A DNA stretch of 64,000 bases. Origin: JALZUV01 sp964654855 (GTDB taxonomy: Bacteria > Pseudomonadota > Alphaproteobacteria > Rickettsiales > JALZUV01). The notes beneath the pieces were generated by a model. It was given only the letters and a program-made list of their open reading frames with translations, made no database searches and was not told where the DNA came from. Below, piece by piece: positions 53,056 to 62,592 of the stretch (position 1 is its first letter; the number at the start of each line of letters is the position of its first letter). The position numbers and the translations under genes are program-made. Where the stretch lies: positions 62,001 through 126,000 of the forward strand of contig CAZZJS010000004.1 in assembly GCA_964654855.1 (NCBI GenBank), given 5' to 3'.

Positions 53056-55362
53056 CTAGCTCGCTAGCTTCTGACCTGCAATTTCCTCACGGAGTTTTTG
53101 AGCAGATTTTACCATATTCTCCAAAGCAGGTTTCACTTCAGCCCAGCCACGTGTTTTCAAACCACAATCTGGGTTTACCCAAACTTGGCTTGGTGCGAGC
53201 ACTTCAAGAGCCTTACGAAGCAGAAGCTCCATCTCTGTCACACTTGGAACACGCGGACTGTGAATATCATAAACACCCGGACCAATTTGGTTTGGATAGT
53301 TATAATCCACAAACGCATCCAATAACTCCATCTGGCTACGTGAGGTTTCAATCGAAATCACATCCGCATCCATCGCAGCGATGGCTTCAATGATATCGTT
53401 AAATTCAGAGTAACACATATGCGTGTGAATCTGCGTTTCATCTTTCACGCCGGTCGTCGCCAAGCGGAATGACTCACCTGCCCAATCGAGATACTCTTTC
53501 CAATCAGAGCGACGTAGTGGCAAACCTTCACGGAAAGCCGCTTCATCAATTTGAATGGCCTTAATGCCTGCTGATTCCAGATCTTGCACTTCATCACGAA
53601 TCGCTAATGCGATTTGACGGCACGTTTCAGAACGTGGTTGATCGTTACGCACGAAACTCCATTGCAGAATCGTAACCGGACCAGTCAACATTCCTTTCAT
53701 AATTTTCGGCGTGAGGCTCTGCGCGTATTTCGCCCAGAAAACTGTCATCGGGTTAGGGCGCGACACGTCACCAAAAATGATCGGCGGCTTCACACAACGC
53801 GAACCGTAAGATTGGACCCAACCAAATTTCGTGAAGGCAAAACCTTTCAACTGCTCGCCGAAATATTCCACCATGTCATTACGCTCAAACTCACCATGCA
53901 CTAACATATCAAGGCCAGTTTCTTCTTGGCCACGAATGCAACGCTCCGTCTCTTCTTTCAGAAAAGTCTCATAAGCTTGCAGATCAATATTACCCTTCTT
54001 AAAGGCGGCACGTTTCTGACGCACTTCCTGCGTTTGCGGGAATGAACCAATTGTAGTGGTTGGCAACATCGGCAAACCAAGCGCTTGCTCTTGCTTACCA
54101 ATACGATCAGCGAAAGCAGAATCACGTTTTGCCATTTCAGGCGTCACTTGTTTCATGCGCTCATGCACGGCTTTATCATTCGTTTTCGCAGATGTTGCAC
54201 GTTGCTGTAAGAGCGCCGCATTGGCTTCCATCTCGCTACGAATCGCCGAACGGCCTTTACTGACACCCGTTGCAGTAACGGCTACTTCGGCAAGTTTTTG
54301 TTTCGCAAAACTCAACCAGCCTTTTAGCTCAGCATCCAGTTCAACCTCTTGATCCAAATCCACCGGCGTGTGTAGAAGCGAGCAGCTTGGTGCTACTTGA
54401 ACCCACTCATTACCTATCGCATCGGCAGCTTTCTCAATCGTTTTCACCGCATGAGTCAAATCACCACGCCAGATATTACGGCCATCAATCACACCCAGTG
54501 AAAGTGCCTTTTTACCCGGCCATGCCGAAAGAACTTCGTCCAACTGCTTCGGCGCACGAATCAAATCAATATGCAAACCAGCGGCATTTAAATTCACCGC
54601 TGTTTCAAGATTATCATCCAACGCATCAAAATAGGTAGCTACCATCAGGTGCAATTTACCCGATACTGCATTGAGCTTATCAAACGCGGTTTTATACGCT
54701 TCCTTCGCGCCCGCCGGCAAATCCATCACCAACATTGGCTCGTCCACTTGCACCCAATCCGCACCGGCAGCAGCCAGTTCAGAAAGTAACTCTTCATAAA
54801 CTGGCAAAAGTTTCGGCAACAAGCCAAGAGCATTATCCGCGCCTTTCATCTTACCGAGCAACAGGAATGTCACCGGGCCGATAATCACTGGACGCGTATG
54901 AACGCCCTGTTCTTTGGCTTCTTTAAATTGCTCCACCGCTTTGCGGGAGAGATACTTAAACTCCGTCTCTGCGGAAAATTCCGGCACAATATAGTGATAG
55001 TTCGTATCAAACCATTTGGTCATTTCCATTGCAGGAACATCCAAACCGCCTTGCTGCGCTCCACGTGCCATCGCAAAATAGGTGGTGAGATCGACTTCGC
55101 TTCCGTCGAAATTATAACGTTCTGGAATTGCGCCAGTGGTGCAGATCATATCCAATACTTGATCGTAGAATGAAAAATCATTCGACGGGATATGCTCAAT
55201 GCCTTGACGATGTTGCAATGTCCAATGTTCGCGGCGTAAGTCAGCGGCCACTTGCATGAGCATGTCAGCTGTCATTGAGCCCTTCCAATAGCTCTCAACT
55301 GCTTTTTTTAACTCACGTTGCGCGCCAATGCGCGGAAATCCTAAATTAGCCGCTATGACCAT
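53056..55362 (-). CDS. metE: Cobalamin-independent methionine synthase
   Basis: MetE transfers a methyl group from methyl-tetrahydrofolate-polyglutamate to homocysteine. The 768-residue protein has the duplicated barrel: the N-terminal GFPRIGAQRELKKAVESYWKG, the C-terminal TTTIGSFPQTQEVR, and zinc ligands in IHTHMCYSEFNDII (His, Cys), with the last Cys in VNPDCGLKTRGW. Length is normal. Good AAGGAG Shine-Dalgarno sequence. The methyl donor is made by MetF, encoded at 59080. No metH is in the window. Confidence 0.97.
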   Translation of the reverse strand: MVIAANLGFPRIGAQRELKKAVESYWKGSMTADMLMQVAADLRREHWTLQHRQGIEHIPSNDFSFYDQVLDMICTTGAIPERYNFDGSEVDLTTYFAMARGAQQGGLDVPAMEMTKWFDTNYHYIVPEFSAETEFKYLSRKAVEQFKEAKEQGVHTRPVIIGPVTFLLLGKMKGADNALGLLPKLLPVYEELLSELAAAGADWVQVDEPMLVMDLPAGAKEAYKTAFDKLNAVSGKLHLMVATYFDALDDNLETAVNLNAAGLHIDLIRAPKQLDEVLSAWPGKKALSLGVIDGRNIWRGDLTHAVKTIEKAADAIGNEWVQVAPSCSLLHTPVDLDQEVELDAELKGWLSFAKQKLAEVAVTATGVSKGRSAIRSEMEANAALLQQRATSAKTNDKAVHERMKQVTPEMAKRDSAFADRIGKQEQALGLPMLPTTTIGSFPQTQEVRQKRAAFKKGNIDLQAYETFLKEETERCIRGQEETGLDMLVHGEFERNDMVEYFGEQLKGFAFTKFGWVQSYGSRCVKPPIIFGDVSRPNPMTVFWAKYAQSLTPKIMKGMLTGPVTILQWSFVRNDQPRSETCRQIALAIRDEVQDLESAGIKAIQIDEAAFREGLPLRRSDWKEYLDWAGESFRLATTGVKDETQIHTHMCYSEFNDIIEAIAAMDADVISIETSRSQMELLDAFVDYNYPNQIGPGVYDIHSPRVPSVTEMELLLRKALEVLAPSQVWVNPDCGLKTRGWAEVKPALENMVKSAQKLREEIAGQKLAS

Positions 55363-55538
55363 GTTCTTACTCCTTGGTTTATCAATTAATTCGCCCTTCC
55401 AAAAAAGAGCGAACGCTGAACATGGCGCAGAACTTTCTTAGGTTCAAGCGGAAGATAGCATGAAATGATATATTTTTACTGATTACGAATGTTGATTAAA
55501 CTTATATCACCAATAATAACTGTAAATTTTGGCAAAAT
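55363..55538 (-). promoter_or_regulatory. metE upstream region
   Basis: These 176 bases should hold the metE promoter. A dyad GAAC-N8-GTTC is present at 55430-55445 and could be a regulator site. I looked for SAM-riboswitch features and saw none I could support. Confidence 0.3.
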
Positions 55539-55583
55539 AAAAAGCCCAACGCATTATCGTTAGATAATATGTTGAGCTTTTTG
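55539..55583 (-). terminator. Terminator of the small lipoprotein gene
   Basis: AAAAAGC, CAAC and ATTATC in the left arm pair with GATAAT, GTTG and GCTTTTT in the right arm around GTTA. On the minus strand a T-rich tail follows. Confidence 0.8.
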
Positions 55584-55600
55584 GAAGCACTTTGCTTTAG

Positions 55601-55945
55601 TTAATTCCCACCGCAAAGTTTGGCATCTTTTACCTCCTCACGAATCCTGTCCTTTTCATCGGAGGTCTCGCAATAAGCAATTGCTGCCGTTAGATACCCC
55701 TGAAACACAAGAGCAGAAACGCATTTGCCAGCATCAATGCGTTCCAAAATTACCTCACGAGAAGCTTTCACTCCTCTAAGGCCTTCCAACTTAGTGCAAG
55801 CAATCGTGCCAGCAACCAAACCACCTGTCTTACAACTTTCTTCCAAACGGTCGAAGGCTGAATCAAGTGGGTGGGGCTTGAAAGAATTGCACCCAATAAA
55901 TAAAGTCGCTATCGCGCAGATAGCAAATAAAAGAACGTTTTTCAT
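55601..55945 (-). CDS. Small lipoprotein of unknown function
   Basis: The frame is open from 56020, but ATG 55945 begins a typical lipoprotein signal: MKNVLLFAICAIATLFIGC, lipobox FIGC with Cys 19. The 114-residue product has five more Cys (in ESCKTGG, IACTKL, GKCVSA, AYCETS and KLCGGN), which may form disulfides. No domain is recognised. The Shine-Dalgarno sequence is weak. It is monocistronic, with its own terminator. Confidence 0.65.
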   Translation of the reverse strand: MKNVLLFAICAIATLFIGCNSFKPHPLDSAFDRLEESCKTGGLVAGTIACTKLEGLRGVKASREVILERIDAGKCVSALVFQGYLTAAIAYCETSDEKDRIREEVKDAKLCGGN

Positions 55946-56158
55946 AATGTTGATTTTTATGAAAATGAATAAATAGTTCTCTTGCAGAGTTTTAGAAAAA
56001 CTCAATGTAAGAATTGGCACTTTTCACCAAATATAGCTGTCTTAAAAAATTAAAGACGCAAGAAAACACCATCATTATACACCCGTTCCATGACGGTTTC
56101 ATGACGTAAAGCCACATTCAACCTTTGACCTTGCCTTCACCTATGGCACATTAAGCGC

Positions 56159-56974
56159 ATGAAACTTGCCTGCATCCAAATCACTTCCGCTGATTCGCTC
56201 AGTGATAATATCGCGATGATTGCACCGATGGTCACACAAGCTGCAAATGAAGGCGCAACAATCATCGCCTTGCCAGAGAATGCGTTTCTCATGGCATCCG
56301 GTCGCCGCTTTCATGAACAAGTCACGTTGGAAAGTGAACATCCGGGCATTCACACCGCACAAGATTGGGCAAAAACACTAGGCACTTGGATTATTATTGG
56401 TAGCGTCGCCGTCAAAGACTCAACAGAAGCACAAAAATACGCAAACCGCCAGATCGTGATTTCACCCGCCGGAGAGATCACCGCACGCTACGATAAAATC
56501 CACCTGTTTGATGTTTCTATCCCGCAAGGCGAATCGCATCAGGAATCTGCGCGATTTGAATATGGTGAGCAAGCCGTTATCACCCAAGCTGGCGATGCCA
56601 CACTCGGCCTATCCATCTGCTACGATGTGCGCTTCTCCTACCTCTATCGTTCATTAGCCAAAGCAGGGGCAGAGATTCTAACCATCCCTGCGGCCTTCAC
56701 TCAATTTACCGGTGAGAAAGGCGGCTGGCATGTGCTCTGCTGCGCACGCGCGATGGAAACGGGATGTTTTGTCATCGCCCCCGCTCAATGTGGAGAGCAT
56801 TCTGCCAATCGCAAAACCTATGGCCATTCGCTTATCATCAACCCATGGGGTGAAATCCTCGCCGAAGGCTCCGACCAACCCGGCATTATTTCCGCTGAAA
56901 TTGACCTTGCTGAAGTACCCCAAACTCGCCAACTTATGCCGAGCCTCTCGCATGACCGAGAGTATAAGGTTTAG
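56159..56974 (+). CDS. Nitrilase-superfamily amidase (Nit1-like)
   Basis: The 271-residue carbon-nitrogen hydrolase carries the Glu-Lys-Cys triad: Glu in ALPENAFL, Lys in RYDKIHLFDV, and Cys in LSICYDVRFSYLYR. The DVRF after the catalytic Cys and the LFDV after the Lys match the Nit/deaminated-glutathione amidase branch, which repairs a by-product of transaminases. That substrate is inferred from the motifs. It is a single gene, tail to tail with the PNPOx-like gene. Confidence 0.88.
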   Translation: MKLACIQITSADSLSDNIAMIAPMVTQAANEGATIIALPENAFLMASGRRFHEQVTLESEHPGIHTAQDWAKTLGTWIIIGSVAVKDSTEAQKYANRQIVISPAGEITARYDKIHLFDVSIPQGESHQESARFEYGEQAVITQAGDATLGLSICYDVRFSYLYRSLAKAGAEILTIPAAFTQFTGEKGGWHVLCCARAMETGCFVIAPAQCGEHSANRKTYGHSLIINPWGEILAEGSDQPGIISAEIDLAEVPQTRQLMPSLSHDREYKV

Positions 56975-56994
56975 CTAAGTTTCTAATAAATGCT

Positions 56995-57606
56995 TTACGG
57001 TGCTAGCCACTCACCTTTTTCTAACTCGCCCTGCTTAAAATGCAGATAGCAACGTTCGCCTCCAAAGGCGTTGAGTTGCAATACATCAATACGGTTAATT
57101 CGGCACTCTACTGCCGTGAAATGCGTAAAACCAGGTTCCGCCTCTGCATGGTTAGGAACTTTATGCGTAAACTCTTCAGACAGAGTCGTTTCGCGTGAAT
57201 CTACTTTTTGTGATGGACCAACTCCTGCCATATAACAGCGGCGGCTAGTCTCTTTCGATTCATCCCACCGCATGCGTGCGCGATGATCAGCATGGTGCAA
57301 AATGGCCTTACCTCGGCAACGTAATTGGCGACGCTGTTTCGGATCATACATCATCAGCTCTATATCGCCGTCGCTAATTTCTAAACCTAGAACTTTCGGG
57401 CTACGCGCATCAGTGTGAAACCAAAGCGCTGGCTTTTCTGGTTCAAATTCACGCAGTACAACCGTGCGCGCTTCGGGAAAGCCATCGGGTGAAATGGTTG
57501 CCAAACTCATTAAATGCCACGGGTGGCCGCGACCTTTAGTGGCAGATAATATCTGTTGCGAAACCGCATGCCAAATAGCAGGGAAATCGGCCTCAAGCGT
57601 GCTCAT
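56995..57606 (-). CDS. PNPOx-like flavin-binding protein
   Basis: The 203-residue protein has the split-barrel fold pattern of pyridoxamine-5'-phosphate oxidases: FPEARTVVLREFEPEKPALWFHTDARSPK-type FMN-binding strands, LMMYDPKQRRQLRCRGKA, and WDESKETSRRCYM. The conserved RxVxLR-like strand is present (ARTVVLRE). The C-terminal PNPOx dimerisation motif of true PdxH is different, so it is probably a PdxH-related protein rather than PdxH. It lies 13 nt after mlaC and may be co-transcribed with it. Confidence 0.75.
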   Translation of the reverse strand: MSTLEADFPAIWHAVSQQILSATKGRGHPWHLMSLATISPDGFPEARTVVLREFEPEKPALWFHTDARSPKVLGLEISDGDIELMMYDPKQRRQLRCRGKAILHHADHRARMRWDESKETSRRCYMAGVGPSQKVDSRETTLSEEFTHKVPNHAEAEPGFTHFTAVECRINRIDVLQLNAFGGERCYLHFKQGELEKGEWLAP

Positions 57607-57619
57607 TAAATAGTTCTAT

Positions 57620-58192
57620 TTAGGGCTGTAATTTCTCAATCAAGTGATCAAAGCCTTTACGCTGAATCACTGATGAGAACTCTGAACGTTGGGTGTTCAG
57701 CAAGCTTACACCTTCTACCACAATATCAATAATGCCATATTTACCGCTCTTTTTACGAATACGGTAATCCACACCTACTGGCGCACCTGAAGGGCGTTTA
57801 ATATCCATACTCACCATATATTGATCTTTTTTGAGTGATTTACTGCGAATAACTTCAAACTCAGTGCCTTCTGCATATTCGGTAAAGTTAGACGTATAAT
57901 GCTTCACCAAGAATGCTTGATAGTTTTGTAGATATTGTTTCTGCTGCGCTGCATCCATATCGCGCCAATGTTTACCAATCACAAAACGGCCAATCCAATC
58001 CGTATTAACGGCTTTAACGAATAAACCTTCTAGCGACTTTAGCTTTGCACTATCTGACTTGGCAGAAGCTAAAACATCCACAGCTTTATTCGCCGTATCC
58101 AATGCAAATTTACGCGCACCCTCTTCGCTCGCCTGTACGCTTGTAAACGCAAAAGCCACTGCCAAAAAGAGTGATAGAATCACCTGTTTCAT
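57620..58192 (-). CDS. mlaC: Phospholipid-binding protein MlaC
   Basis: MlaC is the periplasmic carrier that shuttles phospholipids between MlaA in the outer membrane and the MlaFEDB transporter. The 190-residue protein has a signal peptide (VQA-S cleavage about 22), then the Ttg2-type core with FVIGKHWRDMDAAQQKQYLQNYQAFLVKHYTSNFTEY and VDYRIRKKSGKYGIIDIVVEGVSLLNTQRSEF-type sequence. It lies 38 nt after mlaA. The ABC part (mlaFED) is elsewhere. Confidence 0.92.
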   Translation of the reverse strand: MKQVILSLFLAVAFAFTSVQASEEGARKFALDTANKAVDVLASAKSDSAKLKSLEGLFVKAVNTDWIGRFVIGKHWRDMDAAQQKQYLQNYQAFLVKHYTSNFTEYAEGTEFEVIRSKSLKKDQYMVSMDIKRPSGAPVGVDYRIRKKSGKYGIIDIVVEGVSLLNTQRSEFSSVIQRKGFDHLIEKLQP

Positions 58193-58230
58193 ATAAAAAT
58201 ACCCTCTTAAAATCTTAAAGCTGAATGAGT

Positions 58231-58998
58231 TTAGCGGATTTTATCCGCATCTGCAAAATTATTCACCTCTGCATTACGGCGCTGTAAATAGAGGCTACGG
58301 AAAGTCGCATAAGGATCCAACGATGTTCCATTCACTTGATCAATAAATTTATCAAGGCGTGCACGCGTATCTATAGCGTCTGTTGTAACTAAGGCATAAT
58401 CTTCTGGCCAGTTTGCTACGTTATAAACAAGTGGATTTAGGAAAACATCTACAATTCTACCCGGCAAATCACGCAAAGATGACGGGCCAATAATCGGTAG
58501 AACCAAATAAGCTCCATGCCCCACGCCCCAAACGGCAAGCGTTTGCCCAAAATCTTCTTCACTTCGATCTGGCACACCAAGAGCCGTCGCAACATCAAAC
58601 AAACCACCTACACCAAGCGTAGTATTGAAAACAAAACGCCAAAAGGTCACAAAAACATTTTGCGGATCACCCTGTAGAAGCGAATTAGCGAATACAACAG
58701 GGGCTTCAATGTTTTGTAGAAAGTTGTGAATTCCAGCACGTGCAAATTCAGGCAACACACCATTATAGACGCTAGCTAGCGGATCAAACACAACAGTATC
58801 AACCACATAGTTGAACTCATGTACCGCGCGGTTCAACCCTTCAAGTGGATCAGAGTCACCCGCACGTGCTTCTTTTGAAAAGTTCAGATAGTCGTCTGCT
58901 TCAAACTCGTCAGCATCGGCCATCGCCGCTACTGGTAAGAATATCGCAAACAGACAAACTGCTAAAATTTGTTTTATCGTATCCATATACCTTGCCAT
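58231..58998 (-). CDS. mlaA: Outer-membrane lipid asymmetry protein MlaA (VacJ)
   Basis: MlaA removes misplaced phospholipids from the outer leaflet. The 255-residue protein has the family core DPLEGLNRAVHEFNYVVD, FLQNIEAPVVFANSLLQGD, FVFNTTLGVGGLFDVA, and EEDFGQTLAVWGVGHGAYLVLPIIGPSSLRD-type motifs. E. coli MlaA is a lipoprotein. Here the leader ends in VAAMA-D and has no Cys at a lipobox, so signal peptidase I cleavage is likelier. An internal ATG at 58986 is an alternative start. Confidence 0.93.
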   Translation of the reverse strand: MARYMDTIKQILAVCLFAIFLPVAAMADADEFEADDYLNFSKEARAGDSDPLEGLNRAVHEFNYVVDTVVFDPLASVYNGVLPEFARAGIHNFLQNIEAPVVFANSLLQGDPQNVFVTFWRFVFNTTLGVGGLFDVATALGVPDRSEEDFGQTLAVWGVGHGAYLVLPIIGPSSLRDLPGRIVDVFLNPLVYNVANWPEDYALVTTDAIDTRARLDKFIDQVNGTSLDPYATFRSLYLQRRNAEVNNFADADKIR

Positions 58999-59079
58999 CT
59001 ACCATAATCAGGCTTTATATCAAGTTACTTGTTGGTAATCTTTTTACCGCTCAACCTTTAACAAAACCTTATCATCATC

Positions 59080-59979
59080 ATGAAACCCTCTTATTCTGCC
59101 GATTACATAGGATTAAAACATGCTGTTGTGGCAAATAAACCACGCATTTCTTTTGAGTTTTTTCCGCCGAAAAGCGAAAAGATGGAGACACAGTTATGGA
59201 ACAACATCAAACGATTGGCTCCTTTAGGCCCTGAGTTTGTATCCGTTACGTATGGTGCGGGTGGCTCGACACGTGAACGTACCCACGAAACGGTAAAGCG
59301 GCTAGCGAAAGAAACTGACCTCACCCCTGCTGCCCACCTCACCTGTGTGGGAGCTAGCAAAGATGAAGTGAATGAAGTGGCACAACATTATTGGGAAGCA
59401 GGAGTAAAGCATATCGTGGCGTTACGCGGCGATATGCCCGAAAATGCACCCTACGAACCTCACCCACAAGGTTATGCTTATGCAGCTGACTTGGTAGAAG
59501 GCCTCAAGAAAATTGGCGATTTTGATATTAGCGTCGCCGCCTATCCAGAAGTACATCCGGAAGCTCCATCACTTCATGCGGATTTAGATAATCTACGCCG
59601 CAAGGTAGATGCTGGGGCAAACCGCGTTATCACTCAGTTCTTTTTCGATCCTGACCGGTTCTTGCGATTTAAAGATATGGCACTAGATGCGGGAATCGAA
59701 GTACCTATCATTCCTGGGGTCATCCCTATCGGAAACTTTTGGACGGTGAAGAGGTTCGGCACAATGTGCGGTACTGACATTCCTGAATGGCTAGAAAAAA
59801 TGTTTGATGGTTTGCAAGAAGATAAACATACGCATGAAATGGTCGCTGCTGCTATTGCGGCAGAAATTTGTCAGCGTCTACGCACTGCTGGTATCGAAGA
59901 TTTCCATTTTTATACTTTGAATCGTGCCGGCTTAACGTATGCGCTTTGCCGCATGTTGGGCATTACGGAAAATAATTAG
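59080..59979 (+). CDS. metF: 5,10-methylenetetrahydrofolate reductase
   Basis: MetF makes 5-methyltetrahydrofolate, the methyl donor for MetE. The 299-residue flavoprotein barrel has SFEFFPPKSEKME, FVSVTYGAGGSTRERT, HIVALRGDMPEN, ITQFFFDPDRFLRF, and the C-terminal GIEDFHFYTLNR. Length is typical. It is a single gene divergent from mlaA, 3.7 kb from metE. Its substrate comes from GlyA at 42280. Confidence 0.97.
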   Translation: MKPSYSADYIGLKHAVVANKPRISFEFFPPKSEKMETQLWNNIKRLAPLGPEFVSVTYGAGGSTRERTHETVKRLAKETDLTPAAHLTCVGASKDEVNEVAQHYWEAGVKHIVALRGDMPENAPYEPHPQGYAYAADLVEGLKKIGDFDISVAAYPEVHPEAPSLHADLDNLRRKVDAGANRVITQFFFDPDRFLRFKDMALDAGIEVPIIPGVIPIGNFWTVKRFGTMCGTDIPEWLEKMFDGLQEDKHTHEMVAAAIAAEICQRLRTAGIEDFHFYTLNRAGLTYALCRMLGITENN

Positions 59980-59981
59980 CC

Positions 59982-62552
59982 TTAAAACTTTGCTTCTTTT
60001 TTACCCTGCCAATGTTTATTCACATACGCTTTTAAATCTGCTTCCATGGAGCGCATATTATCATGGATTTTCAACCCAATATCTTTGCGGGTGAGGTTTT
60101 GCGATTTTAATTCACGATCAATCACCTCAAGTGCTGGCAAGAAGACGGTTCCTTCTTCCTCATAAACCCCGTTTTTATACGCTTCTTGATCCAAAATATA
60201 AATGGGCCTTGGCTTTAATCCTTTACCTAGCCTTGCTTTATGCTGTTCAATTGCAAGCAATGCACTTTCAACCAATTCTTGGTCAGTTCCCTGCCCGCCA
60301 GCCAAGAATACATGAGCAGCAGAGCGCAACATCTCATGCATACGTCGCTGCATATTGCCTGCATTATAGCCTTGCATTCCAATCGGCCATTTTCCTGAAC
60401 CTTCTGAAATAAGCAATGGCGGCATCGAATAGCCCACCATGGCACCTGCCTCTTTAAGTGATTCGATAAATTCTTTTATCTCCCCACCTTCGCGTGGGTT
60501 CAATATTCTTGCCAAAACTTCCGGAGCTTCATGTACCAGGAACTCTACATTTGGCACTTTAAACATGGCTTTCATTATCGCCTTTTGGTGAGAATCTGCA
60601 TCTTCGCCTGTTAAACGTCGATCGGTGGTATTTTGAACGGCTAGTTTTTTCACCATCTTTCGTATCGTTTCGAGCGCTTTACGGCGAAGTGACTTTTCGC
60701 CTGAACCTTTCTTAAAGCGCTGCGTTAGAAATGCTTCTACATAACCAGAATGCACCGCGCCCATAGGCCCTTCTTTTTGACCTGCACCTGTCACCAACAC
60801 CCAATCTTGGTCATGAATAAAACGCCCGACTTGGTTCGCCGGCGCTTTAAAACCTGGATATTCATTGGCAGCACCACCTGCTACAAAGACGGTAAACCTC
60901 TCAATCACCTCAAGTGATGGAATTTGCGGCGGCGCGATATGTATCTTCGGCTGAATACGCTCCACACCGGTTAAGCGATGACTCTTACGCGCCGACTCTT
61001 TTTCTAATAGCGGTTTTACAGCTTCGAATAGTTTTTTTACTCCAGCCTCGCCTTTATATTCACTCGGATTATATTCGAGCACATGATTCACTTCTGAGAT
61101 CCCGTTTTTTAGGCCTGTATATTTCTTGTGACGTAATATTTTTAAAGCACCATCAAAGGGCCCTTCGTCTTTTTTGTTTTTCGGATTTAAAATCACGAGG
61201 GTTTTTTCTTTAGCCGATGGCATCACTTGTTTATCGACCGTTGCCCCTAAAATAAGCTGTGTATTTTGTAGCTCAGTCGTACCGTTAGAGGGCAATAGAA
61301 AAACAATATCTGCTTTACCTAAAATACGACTTTCTTGGTTAGATAATAATTGTTTTGGTGTTGAGCGCTCTACGGTTACAAACCCCTCTTTACGCAATTT
61401 TTCTTCAAAACTATTCACTAAGGCAGGTTTATTTTGTCCGCTATAAAGCACTAATATTTCTGGTGGGTTTGTATGTTGAATCCGGGCTTTATATTTCCAC
61501 TTTCCATTATCGGATGCCACCGCATAAGGAATTCCATATTTCTTCTGTAGTGCCTTGATCGCATGTAACCGATAATAGGGCGATACCTGCTGGCCGTCAC
61601 TTTGCAATAAGTTGTGTTTCTCAATTAATTGGCGCTGGGTATAATCAGTATGATTAATTTGCTTATCGGGAATAATAAAATCGCTAGTAAATAATCGCCC
61701 TAAACGATGCTTTGGTTTGGGCGAATCTAAGCGATATCGAATAAGGCTATCAATTTCATCCTGACTCGCAATTCGGCCTTTGCTTTCGCCTTCAATAATA
61801 TCTTCTGCCGTCACATAATCGAGCGGGGACTCATGCGGCGCCACCAACATCATCGAACAATGATTACGAAAACGAAGCAGTGAACGACTGCCGTAAGAAC
61901 GACTATCTAGTTCAAAATCTTTTGATACAGTTTCCATCGACGCATGCATAATATCGTAAAATTCACGCACGCCACCTGGCAACACTTCATAGATCGGTTT
62001 ATAGTTTGGACCTGGGAAGTTCTTGGCACCTTTAAGCTTGGTCATCCAAAGATTATTAATTTCTACATTACTCAAAAAATCCAACACTTCATCATTGGAC
62101 ATTTTTGGAAAGACTTCGGCCTTTAATTCTTTATTGGTCAAAAATTCGTCATAAATGCGTTCATCAATACGCTTGCGAAATTCTTTACGGAAAGCCGCTC
62201 TGATTTTACGATCTTTATTTATGGGATAAATTTCAATCCCAGAATCTTCTACCATCCCCATAATGGGTTTAGAGATATCAAACCCCACTTTACCGAGACG
62301 ATCCTTAATTGCTTCTAAATTTGTATGAAGTGAAAGCGAAACTTCTGCTGCTTTTTGTAGCAAGTTACCATCGTAACTATTGGTCATTTCATCGGTCTTT
62401 TGTGGCGAAAGCCCCAAATCTTCAAGAAAAATGAAATTCAGATCAAAGCGCTGAAACATCACCTCATATTCCGCCCGCTTATCCGGCGAAGTAGTGGAAA
62501 GAATAATCGTGGAGCCTGCGGGCAGGGTTTCGGGAAGCTGCATTTCTATCAT
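59982..62552 (-). CDS. HAM1/ITPA-like pyrophosphatase fused to two LOG-like domains
   Basis: The 856-residue cytoplasmic protein has three parts. Residues 15-340 follow the ITPA/HAM1 order: STTSPDK (22-25 as T/N-x-x-K), DEMTNSYDGNLLQKA, VEDSGIEI (101-108), PGPNYKPIYEVLPGGVREF (180-198), and SPYYRLHAIKAL in place of the SHR end motif, with an insert at about 110-170. Residues 363-520 are Rossmann-like, with a degenerate LOG motif (FLLPSNGTTELQ, 418-429). Residues 552-800 are LOG-like, with VTGAGQKEGPMGAVHSG and MQRRMHEML (734-742), then GGQGTDQELVE (752-762), keeping the Arg and Glu of the LOG nucleosidase. Hydrolysis of odd nucleotides and then base release is inferred. No partner gene is near. 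Confidence 0.72.
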   Translation of the reverse strand: MIEMQLPETLPAGSTIILSTTSPDKRAEYEVMFQRFDLNFIFLEDLGLSPQKTDEMTNSYDGNLLQKAAEVSLSLHTNLEAIKDRLGKVGFDISKPIMGMVEDSGIEIYPINKDRKIRAAFRKEFRKRIDERIYDEFLTNKELKAEVFPKMSNDEVLDFLSNVEINNLWMTKLKGAKNFPGPNYKPIYEVLPGGVREFYDIMHASMETVSKDFELDSRSYGSRSLLRFRNHCSMMLVAPHESPLDYVTAEDIIEGESKGRIASQDEIDSLIRYRLDSPKPKHRLGRLFTSDFIIPDKQINHTDYTQRQLIEKHNLLQSDGQQVSPYYRLHAIKALQKKYGIPYAVASDNGKWKYKARIQHTNPPEILVLYSGQNKPALVNSFEEKLRKEGFVTVERSTPKQLLSNQESRILGKADIVFLLPSNGTTELQNTQLILGATVDKQVMPSAKEKTLVILNPKNKKDEGPFDGALKILRHKKYTGLKNGISEVNHVLEYNPSEYKGEAGVKKLFEAVKPLLEKESARKSHRLTGVERIQPKIHIAPPQIPSLEVIERFTVFVAGGAANEYPGFKAPANQVGRFIHDQDWVLVTGAGQKEGPMGAVHSGYVEAFLTQRFKKGSGEKSLRRKALETIRKMVKKLAVQNTTDRRLTGEDADSHQKAIMKAMFKVPNVEFLVHEAPEVLARILNPREGGEIKEFIESLKEAGAMVGYSMPPLLISEGSGKWPIGMQGYNAGNMQRRMHEMLRSAAHVFLAGGQGTDQELVESALLAIEQHKARLGKGLKPRPIYILDQEAYKNGVYEEEGTVFLPALEVIDRELKSQNLTRKDIGLKIHDNMRSMEADLKAYVNKHWQGKKEAKF

Positions 62553-62592
62553 GATCTTTTATTTATAACAGAATAAACTTAATAAAAGGTGA

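Noticed and set aside
55363..55538. SAM riboswitch upstream of metE
   Set aside because: No conserved SAM-I or SAM-II core could be matched; only a short dyad is present.
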